Of a stretch of DNA of 64,000 nt, positions 35,178 through 42,663 are shown in pieces. The stretch is from Danxiaibacter flavus. GTDB taxonomy: Bacteria; Bacteroidota; Bacteroidia; Chitinophagales; Chitinophagaceae. Under the pieces are notes generated by a model. It made no database searches, was not told the DNA's origin, and saw only the letters and a list, made by a program, of their open reading frames with translations. Numbering within the stretch: position 1 is the first letter of the stretch; each line of letters starts with the position of its first letter. Where the stretch lies: assembly GCF_041060425.1 (NCBI RefSeq), contig NZ_JAULBC010000006.1, positions 512,266-576,265 of the forward strand, in the 5' to 3' direction. The position numbers and the translations under genes are program-made.

Positions 35178-36194
35178 ATGAAACTGATTTCTTATTTACA
35201 TAGGAACGGCAAAGAGCAATTGGCAATCCTGGTTGATGACCTGGTGTATAATATGCAGGATCTGCATAAAGGACTTGTGGGTGATATGGATTCGTTTTTG
35301 AAGCATTGGGCAGCACAATATCCTTTGGCTTTACAGGCTTATAAACATTTGGCAGAACAGCCGGACATAAAGGGCATACCGTTACGCGATTTGCGTTTGC
35401 TTTCACCCGTAACCCACCCAACGTCACTGAGAGACGGGTACGCGTTCAGGCAACACGTTGAATCTGCCAGGCGTAACCGCGGCGCGCAGATGATTGCACA
35501 GTTTGATGAATATCCCGTGTTCTACTTTAGCAATCATCAATCGGTACAGGGCGCCGGCGAGATTAAATGCATGCCGGATCATTTTCAAAAACTGGATTTC
35601 GAATTGGAATGCGCCATTGTTGTTTGCAGGAAAGGGAGAAACATTAAAGCAAATGAAGCAGCCGACTATATCGGAGGCCTGATGGTCATGAACGACATAA
35701 GTGCCCGTACGTTACAGATGGAAGAGATGTTGTTGAACCTGGGGCCTGCAAAAGGAAAAGATTTTGCAACTATATTAGGTCCCTGGCTGGTAACAACAGA
35801 AGAATTAAAGGCTTATGAAGTGCCTTGTAAACCAGGCCATATTGGTCAGAGCTGGAATCTTGCTATGACTGCAAAAGTGAATGGAAATGAAGTCAGTCGC
35901 GGTAATCTGTCAGATATGGATTGGACATTTGCCGAATTAATTGAAAGAGCGAGTTACGGCGTAACCTTGTCTCCCGGTGATGTAATAGGCAGCGGCACTG
36001 TCGGGACTGGCTGTTTTTTGGAATTGAATGGTACCGGTAAACTTCATGATGGCAATTACAAAGAACAATGGCTGCAGGCTGGTGATACTATCGAACTTGA
36101 GATAGCGGAATTGGGTAAGCTGGTAAATAAAATAACTGCAGAGACGATTGATCACTCCATTCTTGAAAATAAAAAGCATGCTGTTAAATCTTAA
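35178..36194 (+). CDS. fumarylacetoacetate hydrolase family protein
   Basis: A 338-residue FAH-superfamily hydrolase; in this context it probably cleaves fumarylacetoacetate to fumarate and acetoacetate. The metal-binding Asp/Glu cluster is in KLDFELECAIVV (about 136-147), with a second acidic residue in GLMVMNDISARTLQ (about 171-184). GKDFATILGPWLVT and SPGDVIGSGTVGTGCFLE near the C-terminus are family hallmarks. RDGYAFRQHVESARRNRG near 85 carries the catalytic His. It is shorter than the roughly 420-residue eukaryotic FAH, so an acylpyruvase activity cannot be excluded. The next gene overlaps its 3' end. Confidence 0.9.
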   Translation: MKLISYLHRNGKEQLAILVDDLVYNMQDLHKGLVGDMDSFLKHWAAQYPLALQAYKHLAEQPDIKGIPLRDLRLLSPVTHPTSLRDGYAFRQHVESARRNRGAQMIAQFDEYPVFYFSNHQSVQGAGEIKCMPDHFQKLDFELECAIVVCRKGRNIKANEAADYIGGLMVMNDISARTLQMEEMLLNLGPAKGKDFATILGPWLVTTEELKAYEVPCKPGHIGQSWNLAMTAKVNGNEVSRGNLSDMDWTFAELIERASYGVTLSPGDVIGSGTVGTGCFLELNGTGKLHDGNYKEQWLQAGDTIELEIAELGKLVNKITAETIDHSILENKKHAVKS

Positions 36195-37101
36195 AGATCT
36201 GAATGCAGCCTCCCGGCAACGTTATCTTCAACATGCTGTAGCGCCTCGCCCCATTGCTTTTGCGAGCACCATAGGTAAGGATGGTGCAATCAATCTAAGT
36301 CCGTTTAGTTTCTTCAATCTGTTTTCAACCAATCCACCTATCGTTATTTTCTCTCCATGCCGACGGGTACGTGACAATACAGTCAAACACACATTGCTGA
36401 ATGTAATGGAGGTGCCCGAAGTTGCAATTAATATTGTAGATATAAATATGGTGCAGCAGGTGAGCCTGAGTTCCTGCGAATATGAAAGGGGCGTAAATGA
36501 ATTTAGAAAAGCAGGATTTACTGAGGAAGCTTCCGTATACATAAAGCCGCCCCTTGTTAAGGAAAGTAAGGTAAAATTTGAGTGCAAAGTTCTTGAAATA
36601 AAACACCTGGGCATTGAAGGCGGCGCGGGCAACCTGATCTTTTGCGAGATCATCTGCATGCACATTGCAGAGGAAATTCTGGATGAACAGGGAATGATTG
36701 ATCCCCGAAAACTCAACCAGGTTGCGCGGTTAGGTGATAACTGGTATGCTGTTGTTACTTCAGACAACCTGTTTGAAGTTGAGAAACCGAATGTCCGGTT
36801 AGGGATTGGAATCGACGCTCTTCCTGCATTCATTCGAAATAGCAAAATACTGACTGGTAATCAATTGGGGAAACTTGCCAACGTATCCGTCTTGCCTGAA
36901 GCAGATCCGGCTTTTGCAGACGAGCAAGTTACGACAATGCTAATGCATTTGGCCCACCACAATAAAATGAATAAACTCGAAACCTATATCGGTGAATTGC
37001 TTAATGAAGACAAAGTAAGTGATGCCTGGCAGGTGATACTGTTGTTGTTGAAAAGCATAGAGCCTAAAACCCAAAGCGCAAAACCAGCTAATGAAAGATA
37101 A
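36178..37101 (+). CDS. flavin reductase-like protein (FMN-binding split barrel)
   Basis: A 307-residue protein whose first 200 residues form a flavin-reductase-type split-barrel domain: VAPRPIAFASTIGKDGAINLSPFSFFNLFSTNPP (about 19-52) is the classic FMN-binding start. The ATG at 36178 overlaps the stop of the FAH gene by 17 bases, implying translational coupling. The extra C-terminal 90 residues are helical and unassigned. The final codons (37061-37088) are written in 7-base repeat units (AGCCTAA, AACCCAA, AGCGCAA, AACCAGC), so the tail EPKTQSAKPANER is probably repeat-derived. Its coupling to homogentisate degradation is consistent, but the enzymatic step is unknown. Confidence 0.85.
   Translation: MLLNLKDLNAASRQRYLQHAVAPRPIAFASTIGKDGAINLSPFSFFNLFSTNPPIVIFSPCRRVRDNTVKHTLLNVMEVPEVAINIVDINMVQQVSLSSCEYERGVNEFRKAGFTEEASVYIKPPLVKESKVKFECKVLEIKHLGIEGGAGNLIFCEIICMHIAEEILDEQGMIDPRKLNQVARLGDNWYAVVTSDNLFEVEKPNVRLGIGIDALPAFIRNSKILTGNQLGKLANVSVLPEADPAFADEQVTTMLMHLAHHNKMNKLETYIGELLNEDKVSDAWQVILLLLKSIEPKTQSAKPANER
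37061..37088. repeat. 7-base units inside a coding 3' end
   Basis: AGCCTAA, AACCCAA, AGCGCAA, AACCAGC in register within the last 15 codons of the flavin-reductase-like gene. Same unit family as 37947-37981 and 38139-38166. Confidence 0.5.
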
Positions 37102-37139
37102 TGTCCTATATTTTTTGCAAGCTTTGTGATCTTAGGTGC

Positions 37140-37498
37140 TTAAGTGCTTCCTTTTAGTTCTTTGTGCTCCTTTGCGTCCTTCGTGTTAGTGGATCAAAAA
37201 AATATCTGTGTTTAGTTTCGCCGTCCATGCCTCAACGGTTCAAAATCCCTGTAATTCATGATACTATTTCAAAATATTATTGTGGAGGGCCGTTAATAAT
37301 CATCACGCTGTTTTGCTTACGCCCCTTCAGATACTTTACGAAGTTTATTTTACACATTGTGTTATTTTGTTCCAATGACTGTGTCTTTCAGCGCGAAGCT
37401 GGCTATTGTTATTATGAACGGTGGCTTGCCCAATTTGTAGGAGAATTGAGTTCAATTATTCCGCTCCACCTTTCACTATTGACTATTCACCATTCACT
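37140..37498. repeat. composite spacer repeat
   Basis: CTTTGTGCTCCTTTGCGTC-type phrases (37150-37245) and a later 7-base array TTTCACT, ATTGACT, ATTCACC, ATTCACT (37471-37498), same family as 32186. No gene is supported in 37102-37555; open frames here are made of repeat sequence. Confidence 0.55.
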
Positions 37499-37555
37499 CT
37501 ATTGCCTTCCTCACATCTTCCTTGTATCTTGTCTCTTCAACAATCCTCATCCGTT

Positions 37556-37960
37556 ATGGTCTTCAAAAATGCAATAAGCTGGTTCGAAATACCGACGACC
37601 GACATAGACCGCGCTCAGAAGTTTTATGAAGCAATATTTGAGATTGAAATGGTGCCGCTTGATGTGCAGGAACTTACAATGCGACTCTTCCCGGTTGAGA
37701 CTCCCATGAGTATCGGCGGGGCGCTTTGCCATCATCCGGAATTTTATAAACCTTCTTCAACAGATGGACCTTTGATTTACTTAAATGGCAATCCGGACGT
37801 ACAGAATATTCTTGATAGGATAGAAGCTGCCGGCGGCAAGATCGTCGTTCCTAAAACACAAATAACGCCGGAATATGGCTATATGGCCATCTTCATCGAT
37901 ACCGAAGGTAATCGCATAGCCTTGCACTCCGTGCCGGAGGTTGAAGGGCCTAAAGCGTAA
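37556..37960 (+). CDS. VOC (glyoxalase/bleomycin-resistance) family protein
   Basis: A 134-residue single-domain vicinal-oxygen-chelate protein. NAISWFEIPTTDIDRAQKFYEAIF (about 4-27) is the first beta-alpha-beta unit. GGKIVVPKTQI and YGYMAIFIDTEGNRIALHS (about 107-125) form the second. The expected N-terminal metal residue is Glu in WFEIP; the C-terminal motif ends NRIALHS. The activity is unassigned; homologues often act on small carbonyl compounds. The ATG at 37556 is chosen over an upstream frame that translates repeat DNA. A 7-base array overlaps its stop codon. Confidence 0.85.
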   Translation: MVFKNAISWFEIPTTDIDRAQKFYEAIFEIEMVPLDVQELTMRLFPVETPMSIGGALCHHPEFYKPSSTDGPLIYLNGNPDVQNILDRIEAAGGKIVVPKTQITPEYGYMAIFIDTEGNRIALHSVPEVEGPKA

Positions 37961-37981
37961 AGCCGAGAGCCCAAAACCTGC
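37947..37981. repeat. 7-base repeat array overlapping a stop codon
   Basis: Units GGCCTAA, AGCGTAA, AGCCGAG, AGCCCAA, AACCTGC. The second unit carries the TAA stop (37958-37960) of the VOC gene, so the last residues GPKA are array-encoded. Confidence 0.6.
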
Positions 37982-37984
37982 CGA

Positions 37985-38138
37985 AGTCTTGTTTCACGCG
38001 GCGGGCGCGAAGAAGCTGCGACGCAGCGAGGTTGGAAACACGAAGGCACAAAGAACACCAAGAAGCACAAAGATTTTGAAACATAGATTCTTCGTCAGGA
38101 GGAAGCGTCATCAGGTACACACACTCACTTTAGTTCTA
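37985..38138. repeat. CACGAAGGCAC-type spacer repeat
   Basis: TTTCACGCGGCGGGCGCGAAG and ACACGAAGGCACAAAGAAC phrases, in the opposite sense to the tandem array that follows, so the pair can fold back. Confidence 0.5.
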
Positions 38139-38696
38139 AGCTTTGAGCTTTAGGCTTTAAGCTTAAACCTTTGTGCTTCCTTGCGCCCTTAGCGTCTTTG
38201 TGGCAAAATCGTCGTGCCTCGTTCGTGTCGCTTGTGCCTCCGTGGTTCCAAAGCTTTGAGCTTTAGGCTTTAAGCTTAAACCTTTGTGCTTCCTTGTGCC
38301 CTTAGCGTCTTTGTGGCAAAATCGTCGTGCCTCGTTCGTGTCGCTTGTGCCTCCGTGATTCCAAAGCTTTGAGCTTTAGGCTTTAAGCTTAAACCTTTGT
38401 GCTTCCTTGTGCCCTTAGCGTCTTTATGGCAAAATCGTCGTGCCTCGTTCGTGTCGCTTGTGCCTCCGTGGTTCCAAAGCTTTGAGCTTTAGGCTTTAAG
38501 CTTAAACCTTTGTGCTTCCTTGCGCCCTTAGCGTCTTTGTGGCAAAATCGTCGTGCCTCGTTCGTGTCGCTTGTGNNNNNNNNNNNNNNNNNNNNNNNNN
38601 NNNNNNNNNNNNNNNNNNNNNNNNNNNNNNNNNNNNNNNNNNNNNNNNNNNNNNNNNNNNNNNNNNNNNNNNNNNCCTCCGTGGTTCCAAACTCAT
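38139..38696. repeat. 113-bp tandem repeat, at least four copies, interrupted by the gap
   Basis: Copies start at 38139, 38252, 38365 and 38478, exactly 113 bases apart and nearly identical. Each copy has a 7-base array (AGCTTTG, AGCTTTA, GGCTTTA, AGCTTAA), then CTTTGTGCTTCCTTGCGCCC, GTCTTTGTGGCAAAATCGTC and GTGCCTCCGTGGTTCC phrases. The fourth copy runs into the N gap, and the sequence after the gap (CCTCCGTGGTTCCAAA) is the end of a unit. Confidence 0.92.
38576..38675. other. assembly gap of 100 N
   Basis: Exactly 100 N, a placeholder length. It falls inside the 113-bp tandem array, so the true copy number is unknown. Confidence 0.99.
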
Positions 38697-38704
38697 TACA
38701 TTTG
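38697..38704 (+). promoter_or_regulatory. -7 promoter box before the dGTPase gene
   Basis: TACATTTG matches TAnnTTTG, 20 bases before the ATG. The -33 position falls at the edge of the tandem array and is not consensus. Confidence 0.4.
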
Positions 38705-38724
38705 CGGCTTAAAATGAAGGAACC

Positions 38725-40074
38725 ATGTCAATGAGCTGGGATAAGCTGCTTTCTGCAAAACGTTGGGGATATGAAGATCGCGTGTCAAAAAATACCATTG
38801 ATGCCAGGTCCGAATTTCAGCGGGATTACGATCGCCTTATTTTTTCTTCCCCCTTCAGAAGGTTGCAGAATAAAACCCAGGTATTTCCGCTACCCGGCAG
38901 CATTTTCGTACACAACAGGTTAACACACAGCCTCGAAGTGGCCAGTGTTGGCCGTTCACTCGGAAGAATTTTCTACAACAAAAAACTGGAACAGGATCCG
39001 GATATTGACAAAAAGTATCCTTTTTTAAGTGAGACCGGCAATATTGTTTCCAGTGCTTGCCTGGCGCACGATTTAGGTAACCCGGCTTTTGGCCACTCGG
39101 GCGAATCTGCCATATCAAGCTATTTTACAGCAAGTGAAGGTCGTCGTTATCAGAATGAAGTGACAGAGGAAGAGTGGGCCGACCTGACTCATTTTGAAGG
39201 AAACGCCAATGCATTAAGAAACCTCATTCATCAATACAACGGTAAAGGGTATGGCGGATTTGCATTAACTTATCCAACTCTGGCAGCTATTGCCAAATAT
39301 CCTTGTGCCGCAATTGCCGGTCATAACAAAAAAAATATTTACACAAAAAAATATGGGTTCTTTCAGTCAGAACAGGAATCATTTAAAAAAATAGCGGAGG
39401 AGCTTTCGCTGGTTAAGGTAACGGACAACCCCTTAATGTATAAGCGCCATCCTTTAGTATACCTGGTTGAAGCCGCAGACGATATATGCTATAATATCAT
39501 TGACCTGGAAGATGCGCATCGTTTAAAAATATTATCATATCAGGAAGTGGAATCATTGTTATTAAAACTTTGTAACGAGGATAGATTGCCTGCCAGGTTA
39601 AAAGAAATTGAAGATACCGATGCAAAACTTAGCTTGTTGCGCGCCAAAGCTATCAGCGCCTTAATAGGCGCCTGCTCTACAGTATTCTTTAATGAACAGG
39701 AGCAGTTGTTAAACGGGGATTTCAATAAAAGTCTTATTGATTCACTAGGCGATCCTCTTAAAAGTACGCTGAAAGAAATAGAGGACTTGTCCATCGCAAA
39801 AATTTACAATTATCCGTCAGTGGTGGAAATTGAAATTGCGGGTTATAAGGTAATGGGTGGCTTGTTGGAAGAATTTGTGCCGGCCTTCCTCGAAAATAAA
39901 ACGCATTATCACAAAAAACTGATTGAACTGATCCCTAAACAATTCATTACGCAAAGCACAAATACTTATACAAGAATACAAAGCGTTTTGGACTTTGTTT
40001 CTGGTATGACGGATATTTACGCTGTAGAATTGTATAGAAAAATTAAAGGGATCTCTTTTCCAAGTATAGACTAG
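38725..40074 (+). CDS. dgt: deoxyguanosinetriphosphate triphosphohydrolase (dGTPase)
   Basis: A 449-residue HD-domain enzyme hydrolysing dGTP to deoxyguanosine and triphosphate, controlling dNTP pools. The N-terminal FSSPFRRLQNKTQVFP (about 40-55) and HNRLTHSLEVASVGRSLG (His68) match the family. The HD pair is in ACLAHDLGNPAFGHSGE (His115-Asp116), and the last metal Asp is in LVEAADDICYNIIDLED (about 242-258). The length is typical. It is a housekeeping gene with no obvious operon partner; the sequence upstream is the tandem repeat and gap. Confidence 0.95.
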   Translation: MSMSWDKLLSAKRWGYEDRVSKNTIDARSEFQRDYDRLIFSSPFRRLQNKTQVFPLPGSIFVHNRLTHSLEVASVGRSLGRIFYNKKLEQDPDIDKKYPFLSETGNIVSSACLAHDLGNPAFGHSGESAISSYFTASEGRRYQNEVTEEEWADLTHFEGNANALRNLIHQYNGKGYGGFALTYPTLAAIAKYPCAAIAGHNKKNIYTKKYGFFQSEQESFKKIAEELSLVKVTDNPLMYKRHPLVYLVEAADDICYNIIDLEDAHRLKILSYQEVESLLLKLCNEDRLPARLKEIEDTDAKLSLLRAKAISALIGACSTVFFNEQEQLLNGDFNKSLIDSLGDPLKSTLKEIEDLSIAKIYNYPSVVEIEIAGYKVMGGLLEEFVPAFLENKTHYHKKLIELIPKQFITQSTNTYTRIQSVLDFVSGMTDIYAVELYRKIKGISFPSID

Positions 40075-40252
40075 AGCGTGGTTGCAAGAAGGAACAGGTT
40101 AGGTAATAACAGGCTGAATGGTAAGTAAATAGTTATATGCGCAGCAATTTTAATCGACGAAATGGTTAGTCACAACGTCGATGGTACAATGTTTGCGTTG
40201 ATATGCGGGACAGGTCCTGGATAGAAATTATTAACTGCCTAAAATCTGTTAT

Positions 40253-40564
40253 ATGATACCCTCAACAAAAACTTTCATTGTAAAATTTATTCATTACCTG
40301 GGTGGAAAGGTCTCGCTGGCCATGCAGGCATGCGTTTGTATAAGTGAAAGGTCCAGGAAAATATTGGTAAAAGACATTCGCATTCAGAATAAAATTTCAT
40401 CTGCGTCTTTAATACCTGATTTAGAGATAATGGCGGTGAAAGACGGAGAAACAACACAATGGGTTCATTCCGATTCTGAGCGCGAATCTGATCTAAGCAG
40501 GGAAGTGGGTAATGCTATCCAGCTCAACTTAAAGGAGAATGAAATGCTTCCCAGTTTCTCCTAA
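40253..40564 (+). CDS. small protein of unknown function
   Basis: A 103-residue protein I do not recognise. It is moderately basic, without a signal peptide or membrane segment. The pattern of a short strand (KTFIVKFIHYLGG), a helix or strand region rich in Ser/Arg (CISERSRKILVKDIRIQNK) and LIPDLEIMAVKDGETTQ is faintly like an HPr/phosphocarrier fold, but the catalytic His-Ala-Arg site is absent. It stands alone between dgt and a DUF421 gene, 178 bases after dgt. It could be a chance frame, although base composition and the ATG look gene-like. Confidence 0.45.
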   Translation: MIPSTKTFIVKFIHYLGGKVSLAMQACVCISERSRKILVKDIRIQNKISSASLIPDLEIMAVKDGETTQWVHSDSERESDLSREVGNAIQLNLKENEMLPSFS

Positions 40565-40921
40565 CCGCTTCACTCACAATATTGTTTCTTCTGCTTGTCT
40601 TTAACTTTCGTGATTCCGGATTCATTATTTTGTTGCCTGGAATTTTAAAAATAAAAAAAGGGATAGGATAGACATCCAGCCCCCGTTTTATCCAGTATCC
40701 TTTTGAAAAACTCACTTCACCTTAGTCAATTGTTGTGCCAGACCTTGCTTTTTCTCACACAATAAATACTTCCTGTATGCGTTGCCGGTTTCTGTAAGAT
40801 ATTTTTTTGAATATGTACGCAGCTTGTAAAAGAAAATAATCAGCATTTTTTTGTCTCCTGTTTTTCATAAGTGGCATAACATTTTATATAATTATGAAGA
40901 AGTACTTTAAATGTTTATGCC
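40565..40921. other. gene-free spacer
   Basis: 357 A+T-rich bases. No repeat of the main families, no convincing promoter box and no supported gene. Confidence 0.4.
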
Positions 40922-41413
40922 ATGAACATTATAGAAGAAATTTTTGGTGAAGGCAAAGATCTGAATGTACTGCAAATGAGTTGCAGAAGTGTCGTTGTGT
41001 TCTTCATTGCATTTTTGCTCTTAAGAATTTCGGGACGTCGCTCGTTTGGATTACGCACGCCGCTGGATAATATTATCACGATCACTCTTGGTGCAGTTTT
41101 AAGCAGGGCCATTGTTGGAGCTTCTCCATTTTTGCCTATCGTTGCAGCAAGCCTGGTGATAGCCTTGCTTCATAGAGCATTCGCATGGCTTCTGATGCGG
41201 AGCGATGCATTTGCGAGTTTTGCAGAAGGGGATAAAATTCTTCTTTATTCCAATGGTAAGTTTAACAGGCATCATATGAAACGGGCATTGGTGCGGGAGG
41301 AAGATGTTATGCGTGGAGTAAGACGGGCAGCCCTCACGGATGATCTCAATAAAATTGACAGTATTTATATGGAAAAGAACGGTGAGATAAGTGTTGTGAA
41401 AAAAGAAGGGTAA
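40922..41413 (+). CDS. DUF421 (YetF-like) membrane protein
   Basis: A 163-residue protein of the DUF421/YetF family. It has two or three membrane helices (about 22-40, 55-72 and 72-90) followed by a small soluble alpha/beta domain. FLLLRISGRRSFGLRTPLDNIITITLGAVLSRAIVG (about 35-70) is the family signature. The C-terminal part (KILLYSNGKFNRHHMKRALVREEDVMRGVRR) matches the soluble domain. It is shorter than Bacillus YetF (about 230) but similar to many Bacteroidota members. The family is linked to sporulation or stress in Bacillus; the function here is unknown. CinA-like follows after 37 bases and may be cotranscribed. Confidence 0.88.
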   Translation: MNIIEEIFGEGKDLNVLQMSCRSVVVFFIAFLLLRISGRRSFGLRTPLDNIITITLGAVLSRAIVGASPFLPIVAASLVIALLHRAFAWLLMRSDAFASFAEGDKILLYSNGKFNRHHMKRALVREEDVMRGVRRAALTDDLNKIDSIYMEKNGEISVVKKEG

Positions 41414-41450
41414 CAATGATTAATGTAATCTATCAGAACAACATAGCATC

Positions 41451-41954
41451 ATGATGATATATCCTATAAAGTTATTAAATGAGATAAAGGACAGACTGAT
41501 ACATAGTCAACACACCATTGCAGTTGCAGAAAGCGTGACATCAGGTCATTTGCAGGCGGCTTTCTCGCTTGCAGATGAAGCAACGTTTTTCTATCAGGGA
41601 GGTATAACTGCTTATAATCTGGGACAAAAATCCAGGCATTTACTTGTAGAGCCAATACATGCGGTCAAGAACAATTGCGTTTCTGCCCCGATTGCGTGTG
41701 ATATGGCGATAAATGTTTCGAGGCTTTTCGTGAGCCATTACGGTGTGGGGATAACGGGTTATGCGGCTACAATTCCGGAAGAAGGTATAAATGATTTGTT
41801 TGCATTTTATGCTATTTCACTGAACGGAAAAATTGTGCACCAGGCAAAAATAACGGCAGATAAATCAAGTATGCTTGATGCACAGTTATATTATACCGAA
41901 CAAGTGCTTAACGGATTGTATTCAGTTCTTCAAGCTAATTCGAATCTTGTCTGA
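41451..41954 (+). CDS. CinA C-terminal domain family protein (nicotinamide-nucleotide amidase-like)
   Basis: A 167-residue stand-alone CinA C-terminal domain (PncC-like amidase), which in characterised members deamidates NMN. The core IAVAESVTSGHLQAAFSL (about 23-40) has the catalytic Ser region. FFYQGGITAYNLGQKSRHLLV (about 46-66) and GVGITGYAATIPEEG (about 101-115) match the family. It lacks the N-terminal MoCF domain of full CinA. GITGYA differs from the common GIAGP, so activity may be altered. Its 3' end overlaps a small gene on the opposite strand by 20 bases. Confidence 0.88.
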   Translation: MMIYPIKLLNEIKDRLIHSQHTIAVAESVTSGHLQAAFSLADEATFFYQGGITAYNLGQKSRHLLVEPIHAVKNNCVSAPIACDMAINVSRLFVSHYGVGITGYAATIPEEGINDLFAFYAISLNGKIVHQAKITADKSSMLDAQLYYTEQVLNGLYSVLQANSNLV

Positions 41955-42114
41955 GACCGCTACCTACCTGCCCCGTAGAAGTGTTTGTACTGTCAGGAAG
42001 ATCTTCTTGCGTTAATCCCTGGCTTTGATTTTTTTTGTCTTTTTTCAAAGGTTCCTTTTTTTTATCAGGAGCCTTTTTATCGGTTTGTTTTTTTTGATTA
42101 TCAGTCGTTTTCAT
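41935..42114 (-). CDS. small Lys-rich hydrophilic protein
   Basis: A 59-residue protein, too short for standard length cut-offs. The start MKTTDNQKKQTDKKAPDKKK and a TSTGQVGSGLRQDSN tail surround a block with about one third Lys; the chain is predicted to be disordered. It is the downstream member of a pair with the gene at 42151-42324, 36 bases apart on the same strand, both tiny and highly charged. Such proteins are common beside stress genes in Chitinophagaceae, but no function is known. The 3' end overlaps the convergent CinA-like gene. Confidence 0.6.
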   Translation of the reverse strand: MKTTDNQKKQTDKKAPDKKKEPLKKDKKNQSQGLTQEDLPDSTNTSTGQVGSGLRQDSN

Positions 42115-42150
42115 AACTAAGTTTTTTGATGTTAAATGAGATGGTAAAAG

Positions 42151-42324
42151 CTATTTCTTTTTAAGCCTTTCCTCTTTTGTTGGTTTTTCTGTGTGGGTAA
42201 CCTTATCGCCCATTGTGCGCCATTCTTCATTTTTACGGCTATCTAAATTGTCTTTGTTTTCAATTACCTTTTGTTTTTCTGTTCGTATTGCCCTGGATTT
42301 CGTGTTTTCATTCATTTTTTTCAT
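42151..42324 (-). CDS. small charged hydrophilic protein
   Basis: A 57-residue protein starting MKKMNENTKSRAIRTEKQKV and ending KEERLKKK, containing EEWRTMGDKVTHTEKPTKEE. It is rich in Lys, Glu and Asn, with no signal or membrane segment. With the following 59-residue gene it forms a two-gene unit. A start at the internal ATG (42315) would shorten it by three residues. The composition suggests a stress-related disordered protein; this is inference only. Confidence 0.6.
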   Translation of the reverse strand: MKKMNENTKSRAIRTEKQKVIENKDNLDSRKNEEWRTMGDKVTHTEKPTKEERLKKK

Positions 42325-42358
42325 ATCAAATCATTTATACTTAAGGGCCACAAACTTT

Positions 42359-42520
42359 ATGCGAAAGATGAAAAATGATAACATAAAAATAGCAGCAGGC
42401 GTAAAGCACTTCATTGCAGCATTTTATGCAATTGTCATTGTTTACTCACCATGCCGGGCATGTATGTTATTGTGGAAAAATTATCCGCCTGGTTGCTGTT
42501 GCCATCATTCTACGTTTTAG
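42359..42520 (+). CDS. possible 53-residue membrane peptide
   Basis: ATG at 42359 starts MRKMKNDNIKIAAGVKHF, then one hydrophobic segment (IAAFYAIVIVY) and a Cys-rich tail (CRACMLL, PPGCCCHH). It is divergent from the small Lys-rich pair by 34 bases. It might be a small membrane protein, but there is no family match and a chance frame is quite possible. Confidence 0.25.
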   Translation: MRKMKNDNIKIAAGVKHFIAAFYAIVIVYSPCRACMLLWKNYPPGCCCHHSTF

Positions 42521-42663
42521 GGAAAATATCATTTCAGCAGTAAGTCCTTCAGCCGTAGTCGTACGCGTTCATTAGAAAAAGAAACATTTGGTATGATTGT
42601 TTCTGAAAGACTAAAATGATTCCCACATTTCCCGTATTACAATTGTTGCGTAAATAGTTGCAT

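Noticed and set aside
37164..37577. 137-residue frame ahead of the VOC gene
   Set aside because: It runs through repeat spacers, has no domain, and overlaps the true VOC start in another frame.
38139..38575. CRISPR-like array with 113-bp spacing
   Set aside because: The whole 113-bp unit is conserved, with no variable spacers.
38502..38734. Frames spanning the N gap
   Set aside because: They contain unknown residues and repeat translation only.
42191..42520. 109-residue plus-strand frame
   Set aside because: The first half is the antisense of the small Lys-rich gene at 42151; only the part after 42359 could be coding and is listed at low confidence.
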